From Cheilinus undulatus (Eukaryota; Chordata; Actinopteri; Labriformes; Labridae): a stretch of 64,000 bases of DNA. Positions 24,331 through 35,830 of this stretch are shown here, piece by piece (positions within the stretch are counted from its first letter, which is position 1; every line of letters begins with the position of its first letter). The notes beneath the pieces are model-generated. The model made no database searches and was not told the origin of the DNA. It saw only the letters and a list, made by a program, of their open reading frames with translations. The DNA lies in assembly GCF_018320785.1 (NCBI RefSeq), contig NC_054877.1, positions 33,068,151 through 33,132,150 of the forward strand, written 5' to 3'. The translations under genes were made by a program, and so were the position numbers.

Positions 24331-25261
24331 CAAAGTCTGAAGGTGATTCTATTAAAATGACTGTTTTTTTCTTTAAAGTTTGTGAAAACACGGTTATCTG
24401 TGTGACTAGTGCCGCTGACTGCTCAGTGTGTCTGTTTTGCCTGAAACAAAGACCTAAGAGATGGATCTGCTGACATCTAGTGGTGTTCAATAACATTACA
24501 GCTAAGCTCTGCAACAGGCGGACACCCTGTCTGACAGACAGGAGTGAGAAATAGCCAATCGAACTGATCAAACTAAACTAGAAAACATAAAACTAATTCC
24601 TACAGTGTACTGAACTCTGAAATATAGTGGTAATAGCTGTACTTTTGTGTAGAAAGCTCATTTAACCATGCATTAATGACTTCTATGTTAAAAAAATGTT
24701 ATATATAAACCAGGAAAACCTTGTTGAGATTTCCCAAGTTGTTTTCTTCAAGAGTGATCCGGTCAAGACAGACAGCAACACATAAACTAGCGCAGCAAGA
24801 CACAATTCTCCACTCCACTTAGCATCATCTTAAACACGCCCAGTGAGAGCAGCTTATTAAGTTTCAGGTCATTATTTAAGGTAACGGGATAAAAAAACTA
24901 ATATGTCTTTTACAAACTGACTAAACAGAAAGAGAAACAAAAATGTATATAAACCCTTTTTTGGAGAACAGGATTTTAACTGTGCTGGATTGGATTGGAG
25001 ATGTGGCAAAAGCATCAGGTCTGTCGTATCATATTAAGACGGGTGGCTCTTGTTTTGTCCAGTACAGAATTTTGTAACCATCTTCTTTTTTCAAGGAAGA
25101 GCAGAGATTTGTAATCTATGCGTTATGTTGATGTTCTTCTTGTTAATCTATTGATGCAGTGGTGCTTAACTACTCGCTGCAAGCAAGCTAAAGGTATAAC
25201 TGCCAAATATAAATCAATGACATTGTAATTACAAACTGACAACGTAATGACATTGTAATTA
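24331..25261. other. Intergenic region downstream of SELENOF
   Basis: AT-rich sequence with no gene, RNA or classified repeat recognised. Confidence 0.4.
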
Positions 25262-25975
25262 AATACAGGTACTTTAATATGGAGTTGGCCTATTTTTGCA
25301 ACTTTACTCTTCTTTTAAGGCTTTTCACAAGATTTTGGAGTGTATCTGTGGGAATTTGTGCCGATTCATTCTGTAGAGCATTTGTAAGGTCAGGCACTGA
25401 TGTTGGACAAGAAGGCCTGGCTCATAATCTTCATTCTGGTTTATCCCAAAGGTGCACAATGGCCTTGAGGTTAGAGTTCTGTGCAGGCCAGTCAAGTTCT
25501 GACATGGCAAACTCATCAAAACATGTCTTTATAGTTTTTTATAATCTTTGTTTTGTGCACTGGGGCACAGTCATGTTGGAATAGAAAAGGCTCTTCCCAA
25601 AACTGCTGCCACAAAGCTGGAGGCATAGCACTGTCCAAAATGCATGCTGAAGCATTAAGACTGCAAATCACAGGAAATAAGGAGCTTAGCCCAAACCCTG
25701 AAAAACAGCCCTGTACTATTATCCTCTGAACCATAGTCCACAAACACATTTCCACTGCTCCACAGTCCAGTGTTGGTGTGCGTTACACCACTCCATCCAA
25801 TGCTTGGCATTGGACTTGGTGATGTGAGGTTTGGTCTCAGCTGCTCGGCCATGGAAACCCATTCATGAAGCTCCTGTTGCACAGTTTTTGTCCTTACAGT
25901 AATGCCAGTGAAGTCCAGAACTCTTCAGCTCTGGAATCAGAAGAGTGTTGGCGACTTTTATGCACCACCTTTATA
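25262..25975 (-). mobile_element. Decayed Tc1-like transposon (family A, second copy)
   Basis: The minus strand carries Tc1 transposase pieces: HEWVSMAEQLRPNLTSPSPM (about 25865-25800), an FSGFG block (about 25700), ALWQQFWEEPFLFQHDCAPV with the catalytic Asp (about 25610-25560) and a short ELDWPAQ-like segment (about 25490). The non-coding arm at 25262-25440 continues the element. Many frame breaks and missing DNA-binding helices show it is dead. It is closely related to the copy at 6245-7150. Confidence 0.85.
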
Positions 25976-28900
25976 GTTTCTCCTTAAATAAGCTTCTTGT
26001 GTTCAGATTTTATACTACCTGACAGTAAGATTTTGAGCATATATGTTTTTTAAACAATTTTACCCAAAGAAACACTTACAGTTAGTGGGAGCATTCTTCT
26101 GCCTGGTTTCTACAAATGAATTGGTTTGTCTAAGCAGGTCCAAGGGGTAAAACTAACAGGAACTGCCTGCTCATCTCAATATCCTTCCTGGTTTATACAA
26201 CATTTTAGAAATATGTTGCACCAAAAATATTCAGAGAGAAGAATGACCTATGGGCTTAGACATCCTTAACTGTTGAAACCCCAAGACAGTTTTTGTTATC
26301 TTTCGCCCTGCTATATTTTTTCTTTTGTTGTAAAAATGCATATAGAATCTCAACCTTTTAATCATGAGCAAGTTACTGGTATCTATTTTTTTCAGGACAA
26401 CTTTGATCACCAGAATAAGCATGCTGCAAGGATGTCAGATGAATTCCTCAATAGTTATGACCAGAAAAACCTGGTTAAAGAATGAAACAGAAATTGAATC
26501 TCATAGAACTGTATAATAATCACACACAGATCAACAATAAACGCCTTTTCACATCTGCATTGAAAGCCTTTGCACACTGAGTCAGTTTTTTTCCTCCACA
26601 TTTTTGCACATTAAAAAAGAAAATCGATTCATATTGTGCTAATCATGTACAAACACTGACGCCATCATTATTTTTTCGGATCAGATTGGATTTTATCTGA
26701 ATTTTCACATCAGTTTAGTTCATTAAAATGGTTGATTGGTGATTCAGATCTGCGCCTGCTGCTTCCTTCTGTCTCGCTCGCTCACCCAGCACTCCCTCTC
26801 TTTCCCCCTCTCGCACCAAAACTTCATCGTGGTTTGCCTGTTGATATTAACCATGGAAACAGAACAGATAAAGGCTTCAGTTTGTTCTCACAGCCACCTA
26901 ACAGAACCTGAATTAAAAAGTTGCTCCCCATGTCTGAAACTCAGCACAGCTGTGACGTAGGAGCTGGTGCCCTATGAAGATCTCTGTCAGGATGGATCCA
27001 GTATTTTTAGAGGAGATGGGTGCTCATCCTCACTGCTTATTTTATGTCAGAACTAAACAATTTGCCACTTTCTAAAAATTTTCACAGTCAATACAAATGA
27101 AACACATCAGACTCAGTGTGCAAGGTTTGAGTGCGACATTTTTTTCTGATTAGGTATCAGAGAAATTGCATCTTGAAAAAACAGACTCAGTATGCAAACA
27201 CCTTTTACCCCTACAGGCCACATTTATCAAGGAAAAAAAAAAACTTTTTAACAAACACATAACAGAAACTATCACTATCATTTTTCTCTGTAAAACAGTT
27301 CCATATTTGTGCACATGCATTATTCCAGTGTGTAAAATGTGCATGAATCCCATTTTAGGAGCTAAATCATCCTCTTTTCATTAGTTGGGCCATTGAGGAC
27401 TGTTTTTTCTCACCTTTCAAACAGACAGATAACGATCTTGTCACTTGTTGATCTTTGGCTTGCCCTGATTGGTCAGTACCGCCATAGAACAAGAGCTCTG
27501 AATAAACACCACACTTTGAGCCTGGAGTAAAAATTTTCTGGAAGGGATGTAAATGCCAGGAGCCGTCTGTAGCCGTCTACTTCACAACCATATCCCCTTC
27601 AATCTCAGGAAACTGTTAATGCAAAAAATATTCCTTTATAGAGCGTAAAGCTTTCCTTCAACACGGCAACTCCAAGAACACTGACATGTCAGTATAAGTG
27701 ACTACTCCAGGAGACATTTTGAGCCTGTTTACTTGTGAAATTTGCACTAAACTACCTTTGTTATTTGTCAGTGGAAAAGCTTGTCTTCAAGAACATACAG
27801 GAGTCTTGCCCTACCTGAGCGGCCCAGGATGGCTCTGTGGTCTGACAGACCTTCTGGGATAAACAAAGTCACGTCTTCATGGCAGTAGCTGCAGCATCAG
27901 ATAAGAGCTGAAGAAATCAGATGTTTAGAATTAAACGTTAACCATTGTTTGAGATGCACCTGCATGTGTACAAAACAGTGAAAGTTAAGCTGTTAAACCT
28001 GGCTTATGTTTGGGTCAGACTTTAGGATAGAGTTGTGGCGGTGACAGATGCACTCAGCACAAACGCTATTCTGAAAAACCGTCAAAAGTTTGTTTGCAAT
28101 TCTAAAAGTTTGACATTTTTACAGCCATGGATAGAAAGACTATGGAGCACTGCACAAAGACATGCAAAAACATGAAGCATGCAATAGAGAGGCACGGGTG
28201 AAGTACGAAAACAGGAAAGCTTAACTTTAGTGATGACGTTTAGTTATGAGAATTCTAGTCAGAAGTTAAAGTTTGTAGAATGACTTAAGGTGCTTCTTAA
28301 AAATTGTGCATGATAAGCTGAGGCAGTGCTGTCAAACAGAACTGCCACAATGGACCATAAGATTACAAGGAAGGATCTGGTATTTGGCTCAAGGACAAAT
28401 CAGCAAGAGATAGAAAGATGACAACTTAGATCAAAGATGAAGATATGGAACATGGAATTAAAACAGGGCAAGGAATTACAGGATAACTCAGCAGGTGGCC
28501 TGCAATATCGATATAGCAATACACCAATTCTGCAAGATTGACAAACTGAAAGACTTTTTTTTATTATAATATATTATCAAATAAAAAAACAAACACAATC
28601 ATCCTAAAAGGCTAAAGTGCAGTTTTGGTGTCTACAGAATATTTTAAGTAATTTGGTGTCAACATCATCCTTAAACTTCTTTTCCCTGCAGTTGTCTGAC
28701 CAGTTAACTTTTGTTCACAACTATCAGTCATGTCATGTTAAGAAATAATAATATTTGGCAGCCATGCAAATTGTGTCACACAAGTCAGAATAACGATATT
28801 CTGCTGTATTGATATTTTGCCCCATTCCTAAATTACGACCTTCTCTAATTTATGTTCAGTCAAGGACATTAGTCGATTTTTCTCATAGTCTGTATCATCC

Positions 28901-29063
28901 TCTGTCAAAGTTTGACCCTGGAAATACTTTCTAGCAGACAGACTCAATCAGGGGGATTTCCATGTAAACTGGAGACTGGACATGAAACAAACAGCATCTG
29001 ATTTAGTCAACACTAATCAAAATAATTGTGATTATCACTTTTGCCAAAATTGTACAGCTCTGA
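25976..29063. other. Intergenic, SELENOF to Sox gene
   Basis: Long AT-rich interval with no supported gene. A possible MITE spans about 28480-28853: its right end reads TATTTTGCCCCATTCCTA, but no convincing left end was found. Other frames here are short and unrecognised. Confidence 0.4.
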
Positions 29064-29750
29064 TAGGGCTGTACGATAAATCGATTAAATCGATAAATCA
29101 GGTTTTTGGAAAATCAAGATTTTGAACATCAAAAATCAAGATTTTCTGTTAAACTTTATTGCTGTTATACCAAAGTAAAAGCTACTGTAAGAAGCTTTAA
29201 TTTTATGTTCTGGCAAACCCTGTAAACAAAATGATCATTTTTTTTCTTACATATTGCTAATGGGTAACAACAGTGTTCTCAAATAAAGAAAAACACCCTG
29301 CTCAGTTTTCATAATCACATTAATTCTGAATACTTTCAGCAGAAATTGCCAACATTTTTGACAAGAAATCAAACACAGTAATGATCAATATTCCTCTGAT
29401 GCTCTTGTTTACTTGCATACATCATGGAGAGACTTTAGCATTACCTTTCTGTCTGCTTCTTAAGCAGGTAAAACTTTCAAAGTCTGAATGTTCATGTAAA
29501 AAACCCTTATAGTGCACTTTTAAAGACAAGTTTACAGCTCACACTTTGACCTTTAAAGGAACATTCAGTTCAATTTTGTTACAAATAAACATTTTAAAAA
29601 CATTATTTTCATTATTATTGATAAAAATGAAAGAAACCCAATCGAGTATTTTTCATTTCATTTGAAAACAAAAAAAAGATTAAAATCGTGAATCGAGTTT
29701 GGTGTGAAAAAATCAGAGATTCCATTTTTTAACCATATCGCCCAGCCCTA
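29064..29750. mobile_element. hAT-like MITE with 8-bp target duplication
   Basis: The left end is TAGGGCTGTACGATAAATCG and the right end is CATATCGCCCAGCCCTA. The flanks AGCTCTGA (29056-29063) and AGCTCTAA (29751-29758) match at 7 of 8 positions. The interior is 687 bp, AT-rich and non-coding. The TAGGGCTG terminus is shared with the MITE at 13789. Confidence 0.88.
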
Positions 29751-29859
29751 AGCTCTAACAACACTGATAGCAGAAATAATCTCCATTGATAAAGAAGCAG
29801 TTCAGCAAGTTTCGAAGAAAGCACGACAAAGCAAGTCCAAATTCAAGGCCATGTTGATT

Positions 29860-30060
29860 GTTTTCTTTAGGGTATCATTTTGAAGGAGTGGGCTCCAGAG
29901 GGGTCAACGGTGATTCAACACTATTACAAACAGAAAAAATAACAGCTCACACTGCGCTCTCAGTAAAACTGGCCCAAAAACAAATAAATCACAGTGTTTG
30001 ATCACCCTCCCTATTCACCTGATCTATGTTTGACTTTTCCTAACATCAAATCTCAGATGA
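29860..30060 (+). mobile_element. Mariner transposase fragment
   Basis: Two adjoining frames give HTALSVKLAQKQINHSV and then FDHPPYSPDLCLTFP. These match the mariner catalytic region, where the usual pattern is HDNAPSHTA-x-HPPYSPDLAP. The final catalytic Asp region is altered and the rest is missing. It is a dead scrap next to a MITE. Confidence 0.75.
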
Positions 30061-30601
30061 TCAGTGGTAGACCTGAACGCAGCGGTGTGTTGATGCAGAC
30101 AGAGGAATATGTTGAAGGAAAAAGACGTTGTAAAATGTTTAGGTTCAATAAAAGTGTTGTAGACTTGGTTTTAATAGATTTTAACAGCCCAGAAATATCA
30201 GAAAATAAATCCAGATCAAATAACTGAAACCTATCCACCTCATCACTGGAAGTGAAGCACATTAAAATGTATGTCAATACATGTCCTCTTAGGGCTTCCG
30301 TATTTTTAAGCGTTTCAAAAAAGTATTCAAAAATCAAAATACTTTGCATATTCAGAAATTTAAAGAAAAATCTCCCCCCTGGATTTGCATTGAATAAAAG
30401 TAGGAACGTGTAGTGACTCTGGGGCTCAGTCGGGCAGGTAAAAACTGACTATGGCATTTAGGCTAAATATGTGGAACAAACACACCGCCTCTGATATTTG
30501 GTCGTGTGTTTTTGTTGGATGTAAACACTCTTGTAGTCCAATTCTTTGGCATTTCAAATGGCGCTGGTCTGTGCGTAAATGTCCAATGTGTTTCCCGCCT
30601 A
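30061..30601 (-). other. Downstream flank of the Sox gene
   Basis: Probably contains the 3' UTR on the minus strand, but no clear minus-strand AATAAA was seen close to the stop. Nothing else recognised. Confidence 0.4.
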
Positions 30602-31324
30602 TCAGACGCTGGAGCCGGCTGAGGAGTACGTCTCCACGCCGCTCTTCATCCCTCCAGGGAAGAGGATATAAGCCACCTGGGGCTGCAAACTGGCAGCAGA
30701 CCAGGCGCTACAGTTACACGGAACCATGTAACCCGGGCCGGAGGGGGACGGGTGGGTGTGGGTGTGAGTGTGGCTGTGCTGTCCGGGACAAGCCAGACTC
30801 CCAATCCCTCCAGTCTGGTATCCAAACGTGTGCGCGCTGAAGGGCAAAGCGCCAGCGGCCAGAGCGTGCGGGACCGCACCAGTGCTGAACTGCGCCACCG
30901 GCTCTAACAGGGAGAAGGATGAAGAAGAGGAGGATGAGGAAGGAGCGAGGAGAGCTCTGGCTTTATCCCCGGGGACTAGAAAAGAGTCCATGGCAAATCC
31001 CTTCAACTGCTCCGCTGCGTCCCCGAGCAAAGACGGCAGCGGGAAAAGGAAGCGGTCTCTCTTCAGGAGGCTCTTGGGTTTCCTCCGGGGTCGGTACTTG
31101 TAGTCCGGGTGTTCTTTCATGTGCTGAGCCCTCAGCCTCTTGGCCTCGTCGATGTATGGACGTTTCTCGGAGTCAGAGAGCAGCTTCCACTCCGCGCCGA
31201 GCCTCTTGCTGATCTCAGAATTGTGCATCTTTGGGTTTTCCTGTGCCATCTTCCTCCTCTGGCCTCTGGACCAAACCATGAAGGCGTTCATGGGTCTTTT
31301 GATGTGATCTAAAGGTTTGGCCAT
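30602..31324 (-). CDS. SoxB2-group HMG-box transcription factor, SOX14-like, single exon
   Basis: 240 residues, the same length as I recall for SOX14. The start ATG at 31324-31322 has G at -3 and G at +4; an in-frame GTG upstream is not used. Residues about 7-80 are the HMG box ([40 protein letters not shown]), followed by a basic [15 protein letters not shown] tail, a Ser tract (about 131-140) and a His-Thr run. The C-terminal signature [12 protein letters not shown] and [12 protein letters not shown] is shared by SOX14 and SOX21. [16 protein letters not shown] and the overall length favour SOX14 over SOX21. The middle part and the end ([17 protein letters not shown]) diverge from SOX14 as I know it, so a second sox14-like paralogue is possible and no symbol is fixed. 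SoxB2 proteins are neural repressors. Transcribed toward SELENOF. Confidence 0.95.
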   Translation of the reverse strand: MAKPLDHIKRPMNAFMVWSRGQRRKMAQENPKMHNSEISKRLGAEWKLLSDSEKRPYIDEAKRLRAQHMKEHPDYKYRPRRKPKSLLKRDRFLFPLPSLLGDAAEQLKGFAMDSFLVPGDKARALLAPSSSSSSSSFSLLEPVAQFSTGAVPHALAAGALPFSAHTFGYQTGGIGSLACPGQHSHTHTHTHPSPSGPGYMVPCNCSAWSAASLQPQVAYILFPGGMKSGVETYSSAGSSV

Positions 31325-31770
31325 TTCAGAAACTAACACATAAAATAGTCAAATCACACAGGTCCCACTTAAAGAAGTCACCTCTCCAACAGCTTCATGG
31401 TCCACTCGTGCGTAAAAGGTAAAGTGCCAAGAATTCCCAGACAGATTCAAACTAAGGAATCCTTTTTGGTATTTTCTTAAAAGAAAAAGAAGACAAGTTT
31501 CCAGATTGTCTGAAACATCTGAACAAAGTTGAACTAAAAAAGCCAGGGCGCATGAATGGGAGCCACACAGGAGGTTTGAAGCGTGTTATGGATGATGCTC
31601 GGCATGTCAGCCACTCATCTCCACGCCGCTGTCACGGCGGGCAAAGCCAATGGGAATGAGAGAGAGGGCACTAATCCCTCCACTAAAAGTGACTGTAGAA
31701 CATTTGTGAGGGACTCCCTCCTCCAGCCCCTTCACTCACAGCTCAGACTCTCCAAGAGAGACAAGGGCAG
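31325..31770 (-). promoter_or_regulatory. 5' flank and likely promoter of the Sox gene
   Basis: Moderately GC-rich, low-repeat sequence immediately upstream of the Sox start. GCCAATGGG at about 31645 contains a CCAAT box, though it reads on the strand opposite to the gene. No TATA box is assigned and the transcription start is unknown. Confidence 0.45.
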
Positions 31771-32474
31771 CAGAGAAAGCGCATAAAGAAAGCCGAACAG
31801 AAGGCAGATGGCTTTGTAAGGCTCAATAAAATATGAAATAAGTTTGGACTGTAGCTCCTCTCATGGCTCATTTGCTCAATAATGAACTGCACAAGTCCAT
31901 TTAAAGACGATGTCAGAAAAAGATCCATCAGCAGCCAGTAAAACCAGGAATTAGGCCAGGAGTCAAACTCCATGAGCCAGTAGCCCTCATAATAACACTT
32001 TATAGAGATGGACTAATAATCATTTGGATTTACACAGCTTCTTTTTCACATAAATAATTTCATTAATATCCCAGTTTGAAGTTCTTACTGTAGAGCTGCA
32101 GATACTATTCTGATTTTTTTGTACATCTTTGTTATTTTTTTAAGAAAGAAAAGGAATTTTTTTAGATTTCATCCTCTTTATTCTTTAGTTTTCACTTCTC
32201 TGTGCTAGTGAGGTTAATATTATTGTGTTGTTTATAAACAGACATATAAAGACGTCATCTTGGGCCTTTGTAACTGGAAGATTATTTCTGAATTTTAACT
32301 AAATTAATACAATTGTTAGGTGCAGCCAAATAAAAGCTGACTTAATCTATGAGCAATCTGCTACAGGCACAGAAAATAGTGCATAATAATACTGATATTC
32401 TTCATTCATAAGCTTTTGCCTCATGAGGCAGGATTTAGAGTCCTAGATTAGGCTGCACTGTTATAAACATCACA
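31771..32474. other. Intergenic, upstream of the Sox gene
   Basis: AT-rich, no genes or classified repeats recognised. Confidence 0.4.
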
Positions 32475-33125
32475 CCGCGTTCCACATTATTATGCAAATG
32501 ACATTTTTCTCTTATTTCCTAAGTATTAATGCAAATGACAGTCAGAATATTTTTCAAGCCATCACCTGTTAGAGCATAATTCAAATGTTTTTGAACACAA
32601 TTCATAATAACTATTATTTTTTTTAAATAAAAAAATCAAAATGCACTTTTACACATTATTATGCACAAGTTTCAAAAGATTCAATAGGTTCTAATGAACT
32701 GAAAATGGTCATTCATTGAATTTGCAGCATTAGGAGGTCATATTTACTGAAATCAAAAGTTATTTCAATCAAAAACATCTTAACAGGCAAAGTTCCATGT
32801 TAACATGGGAGCCCTTCTTTGATATCACCTTTACTATTCTTGCATCCATTGAACTTGTGAGTTTTTGGAGAGTTTCTGCTTGAATTTCTTTGCAGGATGT
32901 CAGAATATCCTCCCAGAGCTGCTGTTTTGATGTGAACTGCCTCCCACCTTCATAGATCTTTAGCTTGAGGATGCTCCAAAGGTTCTCAATAGGGTTGAGG
33001 TCAGGGGAGGATGGGGGCCACACCATGAGTTTCTCTCCTTTTATGCCCATAGCAGCCAGTGACACAGAGCTATTCTTTACAGCATGAGATGGAGCATTGT
33101 CATGCTTGAATGGTGGGTATGTTGT
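32475..33125 (-). mobile_element. 5'-truncated Tc1-like transposon with an intact C-terminal transposase frame
   Basis: The end at 32475 (CACATTATTATGCAAATGACA) is the terminal repeat of a known fish Tc1 type. On the minus strand an uninterrupted frame reads HDNAPSHAVKNSS (about 33115), MVWPPSSPDLNPIENLWSIL (about 33030-32970), the Tc1 DDE signature, and then IYEGGRQFTSKQQLWEDIL. It ends after VISKKGSHVNM near 32800. Homology stops at about 33120. The open frame runs on upstream to 33392 through unrelated sequence, so the N-terminal helices and first catalytic residue are missing and it cannot be active. Confidence 0.85.
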
Positions 33126-34555
33126 CCTGCTGTCAGCCTCACTTCCTGCCACAATACAGTTTTTCTCCATATTTTCAAACATTTCCAAACTTATAAAATA
33201 AATCACTTGCATTAAGGCCACTGACATCGGTAGGCTTGTTTTGGAGGCTACCGTAAAATGTCCTGCTCTGTTAAGAGTTTCTCCTGTGTATGACCATACA
33301 AAACAGATCACAGTTTGCCCAGTAAAAATCTCTTCAGCAGTTATATGTACCTGATAACAGCATAAAACTGACTGGACAGAACAGATAAACATTATCTACT
33401 TGATGACTAGATCTTCTACATTTGCCAATGTTTGTCAACAGGGCCGATGTTGAATCAATGCATCCCCAGTGGAAATTATTACCTAAAATGAATAGTGAAT
33501 GGATGGATGGATAAAAATGTATTGTAAAAATAGACACTTGTACTGCTAAGAAGAAGATTTAATGTGAAGAATATTGTCTCCTTTTTCCAGTAAATATGGC
33601 AGAAAAGTAGCATAATCAGAGCTAAAATATTTTTTTTTATTTTTATATGTGACATGTTTCTCTTCTACTGTCACTGGCTGCTTGTTATGGTTTTCTAAAT
33701 TAAGGTACCAAACATGTTAAAGTCTATCATACAGCAGGCTGTCTGTTATCAGAACAACTAAACATTACCTGACATTATGTTGTTCCTGTAAACTGCTATT
33801 CTGAAGATTTGTATTCCTGTTGGTAACAGCACTGGATGCAGTATTTTCATTCAATCTCTTCTTTCTGGGCATCTAGGGCGAAGCTTCCAAGCTTCTCAAA
33901 GGAACCGAACTGTCTTCAACAAAAAGGATTATTATTACCATGACGGAAACATGATGTGTTTCTCCATCCGCAGACCCTGTGGTGGTGAGATGGAGGTTTT
34001 GGTAGCAGAGATAAACTTAAATATCAGTGCACCAGCAAGGAGGAGGCCTTTATTTCATTTACCTCCTACAATCAGAGGCACGGCAGGCCTCTTTGAAGGA
34101 AAAATAAATGGACACAAAAGATCCAGAGGTGCACGCCGCGTCAGTGCTGGGGGTGATAAGATGTTTGCAGAGTATTTTTTCTCCCTTTGGGTTTCCTCTG
34201 AGCAGACGGGCCAGAGGGATAAAGTGATTGGCAGTGGGGGTCAGACAGTCGAGCTATGTCCTCGTGGCTGTGCTGTTATCTGCTGCTGTGTAGGTTCAGG
34301 CCTCTTACACAGGAGGAACCCACTGCCACACAGAGACAGTGATTAGTTCAACAGAGGAGAGCTTGCACGCTTACTGCACGCCTCTATAAACTACTTGGGT
34401 CTTCATCAGATGAATAATTTCAGGAAACGAGGCGCTTTGATAGCAGGTGTGGTTAACCAAATACTCTTTACAAGGATACAAATACTAATATACAGATATT
34501 TGAAAAAGAAAAACATGTATATAATAGCATGCAGTTTATTCTTGAAGTGTGCAGT
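33126..34555. other. Intergenic, between two Tc1 fragments
   Basis: No gene recognised. The frame at 33951-34346 (131 codons) has no recognisable product. This GC-richer, repeat-free stretch (33950-34430) is a candidate conserved regulatory element near the Sox gene. Confidence 0.4.
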
Positions 34556-34565
34556 GTACAATGCG

Positions 34566-35830
34566 TAAATAAAGTATTCAGCTCCTTGGATGTTTCCCCC
34601 CTTTATTGATTTTTATCAATCATCATGGTTAATATGATTTGGCTTTGTTGACAAAGAGCACCAAAAAACCCTCTTTAATGTCAAAGTGAAAAATGATTTC
34701 TACAAAGTAAAGTCAAACAAAAATCTGTAGGGTAAAATGAGTGACTGTATAAAGATTCGCCCCCTTTAAAGTGACTGACCTGAGTCAACAGAGGTCCAGA
34801 CAATTGGTGCTAGTAGTCACACAATTAGGGAAATGGCTGGGGACGACCTGAGTGTAGTAAATGTGTCTAAGTGATTGTAGTACAAAGACATTGTCTAGAA
34901 GGTCCAGTCACGCTTTAATGAGTATTCCTGTCAACCATTACACGAGGAAGACAAAAGAACACCCAACTCAAAGAAAAGGTTATTGAAAAGTTTAAGTCAG
35001 GGGACGGATACAAAAAAATGCAAAGGTACTGAAAATCCCCAAGAGTTTAGCTGAATTTATCATCAAGAAATGGAAAGAATATGGCACATGTAAATCTGTC
35101 TAGGTCAGACCGTCCTCACAAACAGAATGACTGCGCAAGACGGAGATGAGATGGGAGAGACTCTGCATTGAACTGCTGCCCTGGTTTTTCCTCAGTCAAA
35201 GCTTTATGGTAGAGTGGCAAAGAGAAAGCTACTGTTTAAGAAAACTCATATTAAATCTTGACTAGAGTTCGCCGAAAGGCATGTGGGAGACTCCAGTGGA
35301 AGAAAGTTCTTTGGTCTGATGAGACCAAAATGATGCTTTTTGGCTGTCAGACAAAACGTCATGTTTGACGGACACCAAACTCTGCACATCCCCCCAAACA
35401 CACCATCCCCACTGTGAAACACAGTGGTGGCAGCATCATTCTTCTCAGCAGCAGGCCCTGGCAGGCTTGTAAAGGTGGAGGGTAAAATGAATGCGGCAAA
35501 ATATATAAAAATCCTAGAAGACAGTCTTACTCAGTCAGCAAGAGAACTACAGCTTGAGAGAAGATTTGTTTTAAAGCAAGACAGTGACACAGAGCATACA
35601 GTGAAAGCTACACAGAAATGATCTAAAGACATTGTGGGGAATGTTCTGGAGTGACTAAGTCAAAGCCCAGACCTCAATCCAACAAGAATTTGTGACTAGG
35701 CTTGAAACAGGCCGTTTCACGCACATGCAACCTGATAGAGCTTGAGCAGTTTTGCAAACAAGAACAGTAAGCTCTAGAAATAAGCATCTTCACAACATCC
35801 TCCACACAGCATTTGCTTGTGGATACTTCT
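34566..35830 (+). mobile_element. Decayed Tc1-like transposon (another family)
   Basis: The left arm AAAGTATTCAGCTCCTTGG and an A-rich 5' region are followed by plus-strand transposase remnants. These include KVIEKFKSGDGYKKM (about 34975-35020), a KKLYGRVAKRK-like block (about 35200-35230), FFGLMRPK, TPSPL-HSGGSIIL (about 35400-35450), AAGPGRLVKVEGKMNAAKYI (about 35440-35510), a QDSDTEHTVKATQK block in place of the second Asp motif, and SQSPDLNPT (about 35660-35690). Deletions and stops are frequent and the 3' end is lost. Confidence 0.85.

Noticed and set aside
33951-34346. 131-codon plus-strand frame
   Set aside because: Translation is not recognisable and lacks exon-like boundaries. Kept only as a possible conserved non-coding island.
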